This document shows positions 39,507-48,522 of a stretch of DNA of 64,000 nt, piece by piece. The position numbers and the translations under genes were made by a program. Below the pieces are notes generated by a model. The model was not told the origin of the DNA and did no database searches. It was given only the letters and a program-made list of their open reading frames with translations. The stretch lies in NCBI GenBank assembly GCA_902517565.1, contig CABYCU010000005.1:1-64000 (forward strand), given 5' to 3'. The stretch comes from an uncultured SAR86 cluster bacterium (GTDB lineage Bacteria; Pseudomonadota; Gammaproteobacteria; Magnimaribacterales; Magnimaribacteraceae). Numbering within the stretch: the stretch's first letter is position 1; each line of letters starts with the position of its first letter.

Positions 39507-41924
39507 TTAAAATTGGGTACCAATCTCAAATTGAAAGTTTTCTGTTTCATCAAATGGGCCTTCGTTAGAAGGTGCTGCTATGGCTAAAGACATTGGGCCT
39601 AGTTGCGTAATCCATGTCACTCCTACTCCATAAGAATATCTAAGCTCTCCAAAGTCCAATTCACTACAATTTGCATTTGTAAAATCAGACCCGCAGTCTT
39701 GTGAAAATACATTACCTATATCTATGAAGAATGAACTTCTCATAGAGCGCTGATCTTCGATGAAAGGCAGTTTAAAGATAAAGTCAAAGCCTCCTTCAAC
39801 TAAATAAGCTCCTCCAATAGACCTATCATCTCTATAGTTATTATATGGATTCATTATTGGATTTCCATCCTGTCCGATTATGGGATTTCCTTCATTATCA
39901 AGATAGTATTGGGAAGGGATTGCCCTTGGCCCCAGAGTATTTTGCTTAAATCCTCTTACCGAACTTATTCCACCTGAATAATAATGCTCAAAGAAAGGAG
40001 CTACTTCAGTATCTCCATATGGCTCCAAAAGGCCAATCTCTCCCCTAAAACCCAATACAAATCTTCCGCCATATATTGGTTTGAAGTATTTATGACGATA
40101 GGATGCTTTCGTGTAGGTTAAGGAACTTCCTGGTATCGCAACCTGTAGGGCTAAAGATTGAGATTGTCCAGCAGTGGGAAATAATCCTCTATTTAGAGTT
40201 ATTTTTGACCATATAAATTGAGTTTTATAGACTTCGAATTTTGTACCTTCAGATTGTGTAAAGGCTAAAATTTGAGATGCTGGTGTGGAACCTGCATCTA
40301 TACTTGTATTGTCATAATTTAGATTTATTCCTATTCTTTCAATGTCACTAATGGGTAATCCAAACTGGATCCCAGCACCAAAAGAATCGGATGTATAGCT
40401 GGCTATGTTGAATTGACCATAGTCAGATTCCCTAAAGTAAGCACTGTAGCCTCTACTTACTCCATCAATATTGAAATATGGCTCTCCATAGCTAAAGGAA
40501 TAACTTCTTTGCCAAGTACTGTCGTTAATGCCTATGCCTATCGCCCTTCCAGTGCCAAAGGCATTATTTTCATTATAATTTAAGCCAAGAACCAAGCCAT
40601 ATGCCCCATAACCTAAACTACCACCAATAGAACCTGAAAACTCCTCTTCAACTGTAAACTCTACGTCTATTTGATCATTCACTCCTGGGACAGGTATAGT
40701 CTCAGATTCTACTTCTTTAAAAAAGCCTAACCGTTCTAGACGAAGTTTAGAGTTCTCGATTAGATTATTAGAAGCCCATGAACCTTCCATCTGTCTCATC
40801 TCTCTTCTTAAAACAACATCATGAGTTCTTTTATTTCCCTTAAAAACTATCCTTCTGACATAAGTTCTTTGCTGAGGGTCGACATAAAAAGTTAAATCAA
40901 CGTCTCCTGAAGTTTCATTTATATCTGGTACACCTCTAACTTCTGCAAAGCTATAACCTTCATTTCCTAGGATATTCTTAAAAAGCTCTTCAGTTTCAGT
41001 AATCAAGAATTGATTAAATGTTTCCCCAGTTTGTATGAGTACAAGTGATTTGAGAACCTCTTCTTCTACAGGCAGATCCCCAACTATTTTGACCTCATTA
41101 ATTTTAAAAGTTTCGCCTTCAGAAACATTAAGAGTAACAAAAACAGAAGATTTATCTGATGAGATACTGACCTGTGAGCTTTCTAGCTTAAATTCAACAT
41201 AACCTTTATTTTTATAGTAGGATTCTAATGACTCAATGTCACCTTTAAGTTTCTCTCTAGAGTAGCGATTATCATTAGTGAAGAACGAGAACCAGCCACC
41301 TGTCTTTAACTCAAAATCTTTTAAAATATCTTCATCGGAAAAAGTATTATTTCCTATGATATTTATATTCTGAATTTCAGCTACTTCCCCTTCGTCTATT
41401 TCAATATCTAAAGATACTCTATTTCTTGGTTCATCCTTAGAGGAGACATCTACTTTTGCTCCATATCTTCCTTGTGATACGTATTGTCTCTGTATTTCTA
41501 AAGCCAAACTATTTACTACTGATCTCTTAAAAACTTGTCCTTGAGACAACCCAGCATCATTTAATCCTCTCATTAAGTCTTCAGTTTTTAGAGCTTTATT
41601 TCCATCTAACTCTATAGAAGCAATTGAAGGTCTTTCGACTAAACTAATAATTAAAGTATTAGCTTCTCTGCCTAACTGAATATCATCAAATTGACCTGTT
41701 TTAAAAATTTCTTTAACCGTTGTTTGTAAATCATATAAATTTACTGTGTCTCCAACAGCAATTGGCATTACATTGAATACACTTCCAGCAGAGACTCTTT
41801 GAAGTCCGCTAAGCCTAATATCATTAACAACCCAATCTTCTTGTGCCATTAAGTTATTGCCTAAAAACAGAACTGAGGAAAATACTAAAGAAGTTAGTAG
41901 AATCTTTAGATGTTTTTTAAACAT
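39507..41924 (-). CDS. bamA: outer membrane protein assembly factor BamA
   Basis: BamA is the essential Omp85 insertase of the BAM complex. The 805-residue protein has a signal peptide ending near NLMAQ (about residue 27), five POTRA domains to about residue 420 (for example VNDIRLSGLQRVS, SIELDGNKALKTEDL, IQNINIIGNNTFSDEDIL, KINEVKIVGDLPV, RRIVFKGNKRTHDVVLRREM), then a 16-strand barrel with the conserved VRGF loop (ISSVRGFKQNTLGPRA) and a C-terminal Phe. Its partner BamE is at 53518. It overlaps the rseP stop by one base. Confidence 0.98.
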   Translation of the reverse strand: MFKKHLKILLTSLVFSSVLFLGNNLMAQEDWVVNDIRLSGLQRVSAGSVFNVMPIAVGDTVNLYDLQTTVKEIFKTGQFDDIQLGREANTLIISLVERPSIASIELDGNKALKTEDLMRGLNDAGLSQGQVFKRSVVNSLALEIQRQYVSQGRYGAKVDVSSKDEPRNRVSLDIEIDEGEVAEIQNINIIGNNTFSDEDILKDFELKTGGWFSFFTNDNRYSREKLKGDIESLESYYKNKGYVEFKLESSQVSISSDKSSVFVTLNVSEGETFKINEVKIVGDLPVEEEVLKSLVLIQTGETFNQFLITETEELFKNILGNEGYSFAEVRGVPDINETSGDVDLTFYVDPQQRTYVRRIVFKGNKRTHDVVLRREMRQMEGSWASNNLIENSKLRLERLGFFKEVESETIPVPGVNDQIDVEFTVEEEFSGSIGGSLGYGAYGLVLGLNYNENNAFGTGRAIGIGINDSTWQRSYSFSYGEPYFNIDGVSRGYSAYFRESDYGQFNIASYTSDSFGAGIQFGLPISDIERIGINLNYDNTSIDAGSTPASQILAFTQSEGTKFEVYKTQFIWSKITLNRGLFPTAGQSQSLALQVAIPGSSLTYTKASYRHKYFKPIYGGRFVLGFRGEIGLLEPYGDTEVAPFFEHYYSGGISSVRGFKQNTLGPRAIPSQYYLDNEGNPIIGQDGNPIMNPYNNYRDDRSIGGAYLVEGGFDFIFKLPFIEDQRSMRSSFFIDIGNVFSQDCGSDFTNANCSELDFGELRYSYGVGVTWITQLGPMSLAIAAPSNEGPFDETENFQFEIGTQF

Positions 41925-43285
41925 TAAATTAACCTCGCTATATCATTCGCAAAAGCAAATACCATTAGACTTACAACTAATACAATTCCTATTCTCATAG
42001 AATACTCAACAGTCATATCAGAAACAGGAGAACCTTTAATTTTCTCCATAGCTATCATTAATAATTGCCCACCATCCAATATAGGAATTGGTAAAAGATT
42101 AAGAAGACCAAGATTAATGCTTAATAATGCTATCATCGATAAGAAGGTGACATACCCTGCTTTAGCTGCAGACCCAGCAAGAACAGAAATTTGGATAGGT
42201 CCGCCTAAGTTGTCTGCCGAGATAGATCCTCCCATCATCTTGCCAATTGAATGGATGATTAAAGTGGTATATTTATATGTGTCTACCAAGCCAGTGATAA
42301 AGGCATTAAACAAATTTTCTTTCCTCTCAACAACATATTCTGCAGGCCATTGTTTTAAATTATTAGAAGCAAGAATTCCTATTCTTCCTTTTTCAGTTCC
42401 ATCCTGAGAGGTGAAACTTGAGGTTTCAAGCATTATTGTTAACCTCTGCTGCTCTCTTATAATAATTAGCTCTAAGAGTTGATTAGGTAACTGACCGAGA
42501 ATATTGGAAAGGCCTTGCCAGGAACTAATCCTTTTTCCGTTTATAGATTCGATGAGGTCTCCTTCTTCTATTCCGTATCTGGATGCAGGGCCATCATCTT
42601 GCAAGCTACCTACTATTGGAGGAATATAAGGCTGTATACCTAATTCTAAGTTGGGAGCTTTTTGATCTGCCTCAGAAAGCCAATTATTTATAGAAATATA
42701 TTTTGTATTGTTTATACCTTCACTTGAATAAATAACTTCTATAGAACCTGTATCTCCAATTCTTTTAGATAGAATCAAATTTATATCATTGAATGTGCTT
42801 ACTTTTTGCTGATCTATTTTTAATATTTTATCTTTTATTTTAATACCGCTTTCTTCAGCAATGCTATTAGGTAAAACCTCACCTACGTATGAAGATAATT
42901 GCATTGTGCCAATAAAAGATAAGAAAGAATAAATGCATATGGCAAGAAAAAAATTTGCAACAGGGCCAGCAACTGTTACTGCTGCGCGCTCACCTGCAGA
43001 AGCTTCATTGTACGACTTTTTATTCTCCATAAAGTGTCCGTCTTCTTCATTATAGGTATTATTCTCACCCAGCATTTGCACATAACCGCCAAGCGGTAAT
43101 ATTCCAAAGGAATAAGTACAATTCTTTTTGTCTTTTAGAGTAAATAGCTCCTTGCCGAAACCAATTTTAAACTTCAAAACATGAATGCCAAAATATCTTG
43201 CTGTAAGGAAATGACCAAGCTCATGAATACCCACTATCAGACTTATCAATACGATAAAAGAGAATATAGTTTGAAATACGTCCAT
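41924..43285 (-). CDS. rseP: RIP metalloprotease RseP (site-2 protease)
   Basis: RseP cleaves anti-sigma factors inside the membrane in envelope stress signalling and clears signal peptides. The 453-residue protein has the zinc motif HELGH at residues 21-25 in the first membrane helix, two PDZ domains (about 115-200 and 205-290), and the third metal ligand in NLLPIPILDGGQLL near residue 400. It directly follows dxr and overlaps bamA by one base, so it is made with its main client pathway. Confidence 0.97.
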   Translation of the reverse strand: MDVFQTIFSFIVLISLIVGIHELGHFLTARYFGIHVLKFKIGFGKELFTLKDKKNCTYSFGILPLGGYVQMLGENNTYNEEDGHFMENKKSYNEASAGERAAVTVAGPVANFFLAICIYSFLSFIGTMQLSSYVGEVLPNSIAEESGIKIKDKILKIDQQKVSTFNDINLILSKRIGDTGSIEVIYSSEGINNTKYISINNWLSEADQKAPNLELGIQPYIPPIVGSLQDDGPASRYGIEEGDLIESINGKRISSWQGLSNILGQLPNQLLELIIIREQQRLTIMLETSSFTSQDGTEKGRIGILASNNLKQWPAEYVVERKENLFNAFITGLVDTYKYTTLIIHSIGKMMGGSISADNLGGPIQISVLAGSAAKAGYVTFLSMIALLSINLGLLNLLPIPILDGGQLLMIAMEKIKGSPVSDMTVEYSMRIGIVLVVSLMVFAFANDIARLI

Positions 43286-44443
43286 TTAATTCACTGCAAT
43301 AATTGCGTTTGTTTCATATCTAGATTTCTTATCAACCTCAAAAAATTCTTCTACTTCTTTGACATCAGTTATATGAGATTTATCCAAGACTTTAGAGATA
43401 ATTTTGTGTATATCCAAGTAACCTATTTTACCTTCTAAAAAAGCATCTACACACACTTCATTTGCTGCATTTAAAATTGTGAAGCTTGACCCTCCTTCTT
43501 TCAGACATTCCTCAGCGAGCCGAATCGCAGGAAATTTTTGCAAGTTTGGCTCCTCAAAAGAAAGATTGCCTATTTGAGCAAGATTAAGTTTTTCTACGCC
43601 TGATGTTATCTTTTCTGGAAAGCCAAGAGCGTGAGCTATAGGTATCTTCATATCAGGCATTGAAAGTTGAGCAATGACTGAATTGTCATTAAATTCAACT
43701 AAAGAATGAATGATTCCTTCAGGATGAATTATTACATCAATTTCTTTTATATCGAATAACCACCTAGCTTCGATTATTTCTAAACATTTATTCATCATTG
43801 TTGATGAGTCTACAGAAATCTTCTTTCCCATGCTCCAAACTGGATGGGCTATGGCCTCATCAGGGGTTATGGAGGCGAAATCTGCTATATCACGTCTAAG
43901 AAACGGACCTCCTGAGCCTGTTAAGATAAGTCTCGAAACAGATTCGTTACTTTCTATTCCCTGTAAACATTGATGAATAGCGCTATGTTCACTATCTATA
44001 GGAAAAATGGTTGAATTTGATTCTTTTGTTATTTTATTTAAAAACTCACCAGCAACGACATAAGACTCTTTGTTCGCTAGTAAAACTTGCTTACCATTTA
44101 ACAATGAATTGTATACAGGTTTTAATCCAGCAAATCCAACAATTGCAGCAATGACTATATCTACATCTTCAGAGCCTAGAATAGAAGTAATTTCATCTTC
44201 GCTTGATAAAACAGTAGTTGTTTTATCTAAATTTCTTACATTCTCCAAAAATGATTTTCTTGCTTCGTTATTAGCTAGATAAATAAAGCTAGGGCGAAAT
44301 TCTTCGTATTGATCTATCATTAATTGATAGTTTGTATTGGCAATCAAGGCTTCAACTTTAAAAAATTTTTTATTCTTCCTCACTACATCTAATGTTGAGA
44401 TTCCTATTGATCCAGTTGAACCTAAAACCACTAAGTTCTTCAT
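43286..44443 (-). CDS. dxr: 1-deoxy-D-xylulose 5-phosphate reductoisomerase
   Basis: Dxr makes 2-C-methyl-D-erythritol 4-phosphate, the committed step of the MEP isoprenoid pathway. The true start is taken as the ATG at 44443: it reads MKNLVVLGSTGSIGISTLDV, the family N-terminus with the NADPH loop, and forms an ATGA overlap with the cdsA stop. An upstream in-frame ATG (44476) would add 11 unlikely residues. Metal and substrate motifs IFPIDSEHSAIHQCLQG, LTGSGGPF and HPVWSMGKKISVDSSTMMNK are present; length is 385. It precedes rseP with no gap. Confidence 0.96.
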   Translation of the reverse strand: MKNLVVLGSTGSIGISTLDVVRKNKKFFKVEALIANTNYQLMIDQYEEFRPSFIYLANNEARKSFLENVRNLDKTTTVLSSEDEITSILGSEDVDIVIAAIVGFAGLKPVYNSLLNGKQVLLANKESYVVAGEFLNKITKESNSTIFPIDSEHSAIHQCLQGIESNESVSRLILTGSGGPFLRRDIADFASITPDEAIAHPVWSMGKKISVDSSTMMNKCLEIIEARWLFDIKEIDVIIHPEGIIHSLVEFNDNSVIAQLSMPDMKIPIAHALGFPEKITSGVEKLNLAQIGNLSFEEPNLQKFPAIRLAEECLKEGGSSFTILNAANEVCVDAFLEGKIGYLDIHKIISKVLDKSHITDVKEVEEFFEVDKKSRYETNAIIAVN

Positions 44444-45261
44444 AAAGTTATCAAATTTAGAAATAAGATGAAACATGGGAAAGCTGCAATATGACTATCA
44501 AGTCTATCAAATACCCCACCATGACCAGGAATCAAGCTTGAGTAATCTTTAATGCCAATAGTTCGTTTCATTAAACTAGCAAAACCATCGCCTACTACAG
44601 AAAAACAACACGCAATAAATATCAAAAGAAATAGAGATATTAGATTAATTGGAAATGCACTTATTGATGGAAGTATTAGCAATATGGGAGAAATAACAAT
44701 TGCAAAAAGGAAGCCTTCTAAAGTTTTATTTGGACTTACATTGGCGATAAAAGGCCTATTGCCAAATTTCTTACCAGCAAAAAATGCTATTGAGTCCATT
44801 AAAACGCTAATTAGAATTATAAATAAGATAAAAAATCGGTCATTGTTCGCTCCTGAAAAAAAAGATACTGAATGATCAATTGTTAGAATTTGAAATATTG
44901 CAGCGTAAAAACCCAAATGAATAAAGAATCCTAGAGAAATCCAAGTAAATCGGTTTTTAAGGAAAGTTTTATTAAGTGGAAAGCTTAATATAAGAATAGA
45001 GGCAGCAAGATAAGTAATAACGCTTAGAGCTATAAATAAGCTATTAAAAAAAGGAACCGTTGCAACACCTAATAAGAGACATAGAAATAATAACGAAACT
45101 ATTGTAAAAAAAGTGGAAAATCTAACCTTAAAAAACTCCCAAAAAGAAATGCAGGTTATTGTAGCCAGAAAGAATATTAAGAAATTTTGAGGAAGTAGAA
45201 ATATTATTGAAACAAATACCAAAGCTAAGATTAAAGCACTTGTTATCCTCTGACTAAGCAT
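44440..45261 (-). CDS. cdsA: phosphatidate cytidylyltransferase
   Basis: CdsA makes CDP-diacylglycerol for phospholipid synthesis in the inner membrane. The 273-residue protein has about seven hydrophobic segments and the C-terminal family signature SLMKRTIGIKDYSSLIPGHG followed by GVFDRLDS. It overlaps dxr by 4 bp and lies 2 bases after uppS, in the standard uppS-cdsA-dxr order. Confidence 0.97.
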   Translation of the reverse strand: MLSQRITSALILALVFVSIIFLLPQNFLIFFLATITCISFWEFFKVRFSTFFTIVSLLFLCLLLGVATVPFFNSLFIALSVITYLAASILILSFPLNKTFLKNRFTWISLGFFIHLGFYAAIFQILTIDHSVSFFSGANNDRFFILFIILISVLMDSIAFFAGKKFGNRPFIANVSPNKTLEGFLFAIVISPILLILPSISAFPINLISLFLLIFIACCFSVVGDGFASLMKRTIGIKDYSSLIPGHGGVFDRLDSHIAAFPCFILFLNLITL

Positions 45262-45263
45262 TC

Positions 45264-45986
45264 TTATAATTGAAAATTTGATTTATCACCATATCGTCTT
45301 GATCTACTTGAATACTCTTTCAGAGCTTTATCGAATTGAATATCATCAAAATCAGGCCAAAGAAGATTAGGAAAATATAACTCAGAATAAGCCAGCTGCC
45401 ATAGCAGGAAATTACTTACTCTAATCTCGTTACCAGTTCTTATACAAAGATCTGGATCTTCAAATCTTGCCGTAGAAAGATATGAATTGAATTCTTGTTC
45501 AGTAATATCAGTTTTATCAGAAGCCTGTATTTTATTAATCGCATTAACTATATCCCATCTTCCACCATAGCTGGCTGCCACAACCAAATCTAATTTTTTA
45601 CTCTTTTCATCACAATGAGTGAGTTCTTCAGATCTTTTCATTTGTCCGATCAAGTTATCATCAAAAAGCGTTAGATCTCCAATAAAGTTCAATTGAACTG
45701 AATTTTTTATTAGATTAGGAACTTCTTCTTCAAGGGCTGTATTTAGCAGTTTCATAAGAAGACTAACCTCTTCTTGAGACCTGCCCCAGTTCTCACTACT
45801 AAATGCGAACAGAGTTAGGGTAGATAGACCTCTTTTTACAGCAAACTCAACTGCCTCTCTTGCTCTTTCAACACCTTTTTGATGCCCTGCAACTCCTGGA
45901 AGGCTTCTGTCAGTTGCCCACCTATTATTGCCATCCATAATAATGGCAACATGCTTTGGCAGAGATTCATTTGCGTTGCCTTCCAT
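45264..45986 (-). CDS. uppS: undecaprenyl diphosphate synthase
   Basis: UppS makes the C55 lipid carrier for peptidoglycan and LPS by adding isopentenyl units in cis. The 240-residue protein has HVAIIMDGNNRWA with catalytic Asp18, GHQKGVERAREAV, FAFSSENWGR and the C-terminal DLCIRTGNEIRVSNFLLWQ plus LYFPNLLWPDF. It lies 9 bases after frr and 2 bases before cdsA. Confidence 0.97.
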   Translation of the reverse strand: MEGNANESLPKHVAIIMDGNNRWATDRSLPGVAGHQKGVERAREAVEFAVKRGLSTLTLFAFSSENWGRSQEEVSLLMKLLNTALEEEVPNLIKNSVQLNFIGDLTLFDDNLIGQMKRSEELTHCDEKSKKLDLVVAASYGGRWDIVNAINKIQASDKTDITEQEFNSYLSTARFEDPDLCIRTGNEIRVSNFLLWQLAYSELYFPNLLWPDFDDIQFDKALKEYSSRSRRYGDKSNFQL

Positions 45987-45995
45987 TGTAAGAAT

Positions 45996-46553
45996 CTAGA
46001 AGTCTAAAAGTTCTTTTTCTTTAACATTCAATGCCAAATCAACCTTCTCTACGTATAAGTCAGTAAGTTTCTGTATTTCCTCTTCACCTTGACGCTCTTC
46101 GTCTTCAGAAATTTCCTTTTCTTTAAGAAACTCCTTTAGTTGAGAATTTCCTTCGCGCCTGACGTTTCTTACAGAAACTTTTGCATTCTCTGCTTCAGCT
46201 TTAGCTTTTTTGATGAAGTCTCTTCGTGTCTCTTCTGTTAAATCTGGAAGTATAACTCTTATAGTATCTCCAGAAGTGGCTGGGTTTAGGCCAAGGTCAG
46301 ACTCAACTATGGATCTCTCTATTTGCTGAGCAACACCCTTTTCCCATGGAACAATGGCTAAAGTTTTTGCATCTTCTATTGAAATACTAGCAACTTGGTT
46401 TAGAGGCGTGGGTTTGTCGTAATAGTCAACTCTAATGCTATCTAGCAATGACGGAGTAGCTCTTCCAGTTCTAATCTTTTTAAAGACTGTTTCAAGGGCA
46501 CTTAAACTTTTTTCCATGCCTGACTTCGCATCTTCAAGTATCTCGTTTAACAT
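45996..46553 (-). CDS. frr: ribosome recycling factor
   Basis: RRF splits post-termination ribosomes with EF-G. The 185-residue protein shows the whole family pattern: KIRTGRATPSLLDSIRVDYY, PLNQVASISIEDAKTLAI, NPATSGDTIRVILPDLTEE and the C-terminal long helix KEFLKEKEISEDEERQGEEE. The ATG follows the tsf stop with no gap. In most bacteria pyrH lies between tsf and frr; it is not here. Confidence 0.97.
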   Translation of the reverse strand: MLNEILEDAKSGMEKSLSALETVFKKIRTGRATPSLLDSIRVDYYDKPTPLNQVASISIEDAKTLAIVPWEKGVAQQIERSIVESDLGLNPATSGDTIRVILPDLTEETRRDFIKKAKAEAENAKVSVRNVRREGNSQLKEFLKEKEISEDEERQGEEEIQKLTDLYVEKVDLALNVKEKELLDF

Positions 46554-47408
46554 CTAACCTTCTATTTGAGACATAACTTCAGTAGCAAAATCTACTTTTT
46601 CAACTTCTATGCCCTCACCAACTTCATATCTTGTAAAGCTTAAAATATTTGCACCATTATCATCAAGCAATTTACTAATCTTTTGATTTGGATCCCTAAC
46701 GAAATCTTGCTCTATCAGGCTCACTTCCGATAAAAATTTAGAAACCTTACCTTCAATCATTTTTTCAATGATTTCAGGGGGTTTTCCAGAACCTTCAGAC
46801 TGAGCTTTAGATATTTCTCTTTCCTTATCAACAATCTCCTGAGGTATATCAGAAGGAGAAACTGCCATAGGATCTGTTGCAGCGGCGTGCATGGCTATGT
46901 CATTTGCAAGAGATTCAGTTCCTCCATTTAATGAAACGATGCAGCCGATCTTATTATTGCTATGCAGATAAGAACCCGTCACAGCAGAATCTTCAGTTTT
47001 TGCGACTCTCCTCACTACAATATTTTCACCAAGCTTCTGAACTAATTTTTCTCTATTTACTTCAATACCTTCTTCTAATAACTGCTCTAAAGGCTTTTCA
47101 GAGTTATCTGCATAAGTTTTAAGGGTTTCTTCCGTAAAGTTAATATAAGATTCATCTCTTGCTACGAAATCTGTCTCGCAATTTACCTCTATCATAAAAG
47201 CGGTTTTACCATTATTTAATATACCTATAAGACCATCAGCAGCAGATCGTCCTGATTTTTTACTTGCTTTTACCCCGCTGGTTTTTCTGAGTTCTTCAAT
47301 AGCTAAATTTATATCGCCGTTTGCTTCTTCTAGAGCTTTCTTACAATCCATGAGGCCTAAGCCTGTTTTTTCTCTAAGTTCTTTTACTTGTGAAGCTGAA
47401 ATAGTCAT
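46554..47408 (-). CDS. tsf: elongation factor Ts
   Basis: EF-Ts exchanges GDP for GTP on EF-Tu. The 284-residue protein has the N-terminal UBA-like domain (VKELREKTGLGLMDCKKALE), the EF-Tu contact TDFVARDESYINF, and HAAATDPMAVSPSDIP. A GAGGAG ribosome binding site overlaps the end of rpsB, 2 bases before the ATG-coding stretch, so the two are coupled. Its stop codon abuts frr. Confidence 0.97.
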   Translation of the reverse strand: MTISASQVKELREKTGLGLMDCKKALEEANGDINLAIEELRKTSGVKASKKSGRSAADGLIGILNNGKTAFMIEVNCETDFVARDESYINFTEETLKTYADNSEKPLEQLLEEGIEVNREKLVQKLGENIVVRRVAKTEDSAVTGSYLHSNNKIGCIVSLNGGTESLANDIAMHAAATDPMAVSPSDIPQEIVDKEREISKAQSEGSGKPPEIIEKMIEGKVSKFLSEVSLIEQDFVRDPNQKISKLLDDNGANILSFTRYEVGEGIEVEKVDFATEVMSQIEG

Positions 47409-47410
47409 AT

Positions 47411-48355
47411 TTACTCCTCGGATTTATTATCTTTATTTTCTGCGGAAATAGGTGTTTTTTCTTCAAGATCAGGGACTTCTTCAGATTCACTTGTATCTTG
47501 GACAGGTTTATCTAAATCCGCTCCTTCAACATCCTTCGTTTGCGATTGCGAAGCTTGCGAAGTGCTCTCTTCGTCAACTGGAGTTTTTCCTTCTTCATCT
47601 GAAAAATCTTTTGTATCAACCTTTCTGACTATTGCTGGTCCAGATTGAGGTTCTTCCTGCTTCAGTCCTGTTGCCGCTTCTGAACCTTTAAGACATGCGT
47701 CTGCAACAGCCTCAGTAAATAGAGCTATAGATCTAATAGAGTCATCATTACCAGGAATAACATAATCTATTCCTTCAGGATTGCTATTTGAATCAACCAC
47801 TCCAACTATAGGTATGCCCATTTTACTAGCTTCAGAGACAGCTATAGACTCTCGATTCACATCTATAATGAATAACGCATCAGGGAGACCGCCCATTTCA
47901 GTTACTCCACCAATAGATTTTTCTAATCTGTCTATATCTCTTTGAATCTTTAAGCCTTCTTTTTTTGTAAGCTTACTGAAGGTTCCGTCTTCCTTCTGCC
48001 TTTGTAGGTTTTCTAATCGAGTAATAGAAGAACGAATAGTCTTGTAGTTAGTTAACATACCTCCAAGCCATCTTTCGTTGACATAAGGCATAGAACATCT
48101 GTTGGCTTCATTCTTAATAATTGCTGTTGCAGTTCTTTTGGTGCCAACAAAAAGTATTTTATTGTTCTTAGCAGCCACACCTTCAATAAACTTAAGAGCA
48201 GGTTTGATCATCTCAACCGTATGTTCTAAATTTAAAATGTGGATTTTATTCCGAACTCCAAAAATATGTTGCTCCATTTTTGGATTCCAGTATTTTGTTT
48301 GGTGCCCAAAGTGGACACCTGCTTGTAGCATTTGTTCTAGCGATATTTCAGCCAT
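47411..48355 (-). CDS. rpsB: ribosomal protein S2 with long acidic C-terminal tail
   Basis: S2 is a small-subunit protein needed for S1 binding and initiation. The start is taken at ATG 48355 because it reads [20 protein letters not shown], the family N-terminus, and has AGGAG 5 bases upstream; a more distal ATG (48421) would add 22 unrelated residues. The S2 core ([49 protein letters not shown]) ends near residue 228. About 85 further residues follow, dominated by Glu, Asp, Ser, Thr and Gln, giving 314 in total against 241 in E. coli. The tail is in frame, repeat-poor and probably disordered. The gene has a long structured leader. Confidence 0.96.
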   Translation of the reverse strand: MAEISLEQMLQAGVHFGHQTKYWNPKMEQHIFGVRNKIHILNLEHTVEMIKPALKFIEGVAAKNNKILFVGTKRTATAIIKNEANRCSMPYVNERWLGGMLTNYKTIRSSITRLENLQRQKEDGTFSKLTKKEGLKIQRDIDRLEKSIGGVTEMGGLPDALFIIDVNRESIAVSEASKMGIPIVGVVDSNSNPEGIDYVIPGNDDSIRSIALFTEAVADACLKGSEAATGLKQEEPQSGPAIVRKVDTKDFSDEEGKTPVDEESTSQASQSQTKDVEGADLDKPVQDTSESEEVPDLEEKTPISAENKDNKSEE

Positions 48356-48506
48356 TTGCTCTCCTGTTACGAAAAACATTACATTTTTCTGGTTATACTT
48401 CCACGCTTTTACAGAACCCACCGAAGATGAGCAATCTTTGGCACCTTAGATCTGAAACAATTACGTGTGTTTCGTTATAGACTAATAGTCTAGGGAAGGC
48501 TTTATA
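48356..48506 (-). promoter_or_regulatory. rpsB promoter and leader
   Basis: An extended -10, TGGTATAAA (TATAAA at 48506-48501), is followed by a G+C-richer discriminator (GCCTTCCC), with initiation near 48494. This leaves about 139 bases of untranslated leader, long for this genome. It can fold: AAGAT/ATCTT with a flanking CC/GG (within 48424-48444) and GAAAAA/TTTTTC just before the ribosome binding site. E. coli rpsB has an autoregulatory leader bound by S2, and a similar role is likely here, though I could not align it to that motif. Confidence 0.5.
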
Positions 48507-48522
48507 CCATAATTATCTCTAT

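Noticed and set aside
44552-44875. Plus-strand reading frame of 107 codons inside cdsA
   Set aside because: It lies fully antisense to a gene with the complete CdsA signature and has no family features of its own; open antisense frames are common here.
48102-48480. Two plus-strand frames across the rpsB start and leader
   Set aside because: They are antisense to rpsB and to its leader, with no ribosome binding site or domain.
48479-48493. Palindrome TAGACT-AAT-AGTCTA between dapB and rpsB
   Set aside because: No T-run follows on either strand and it lies at the predicted rpsB transcript start, so I could not call it a terminator or an operator with confidence.
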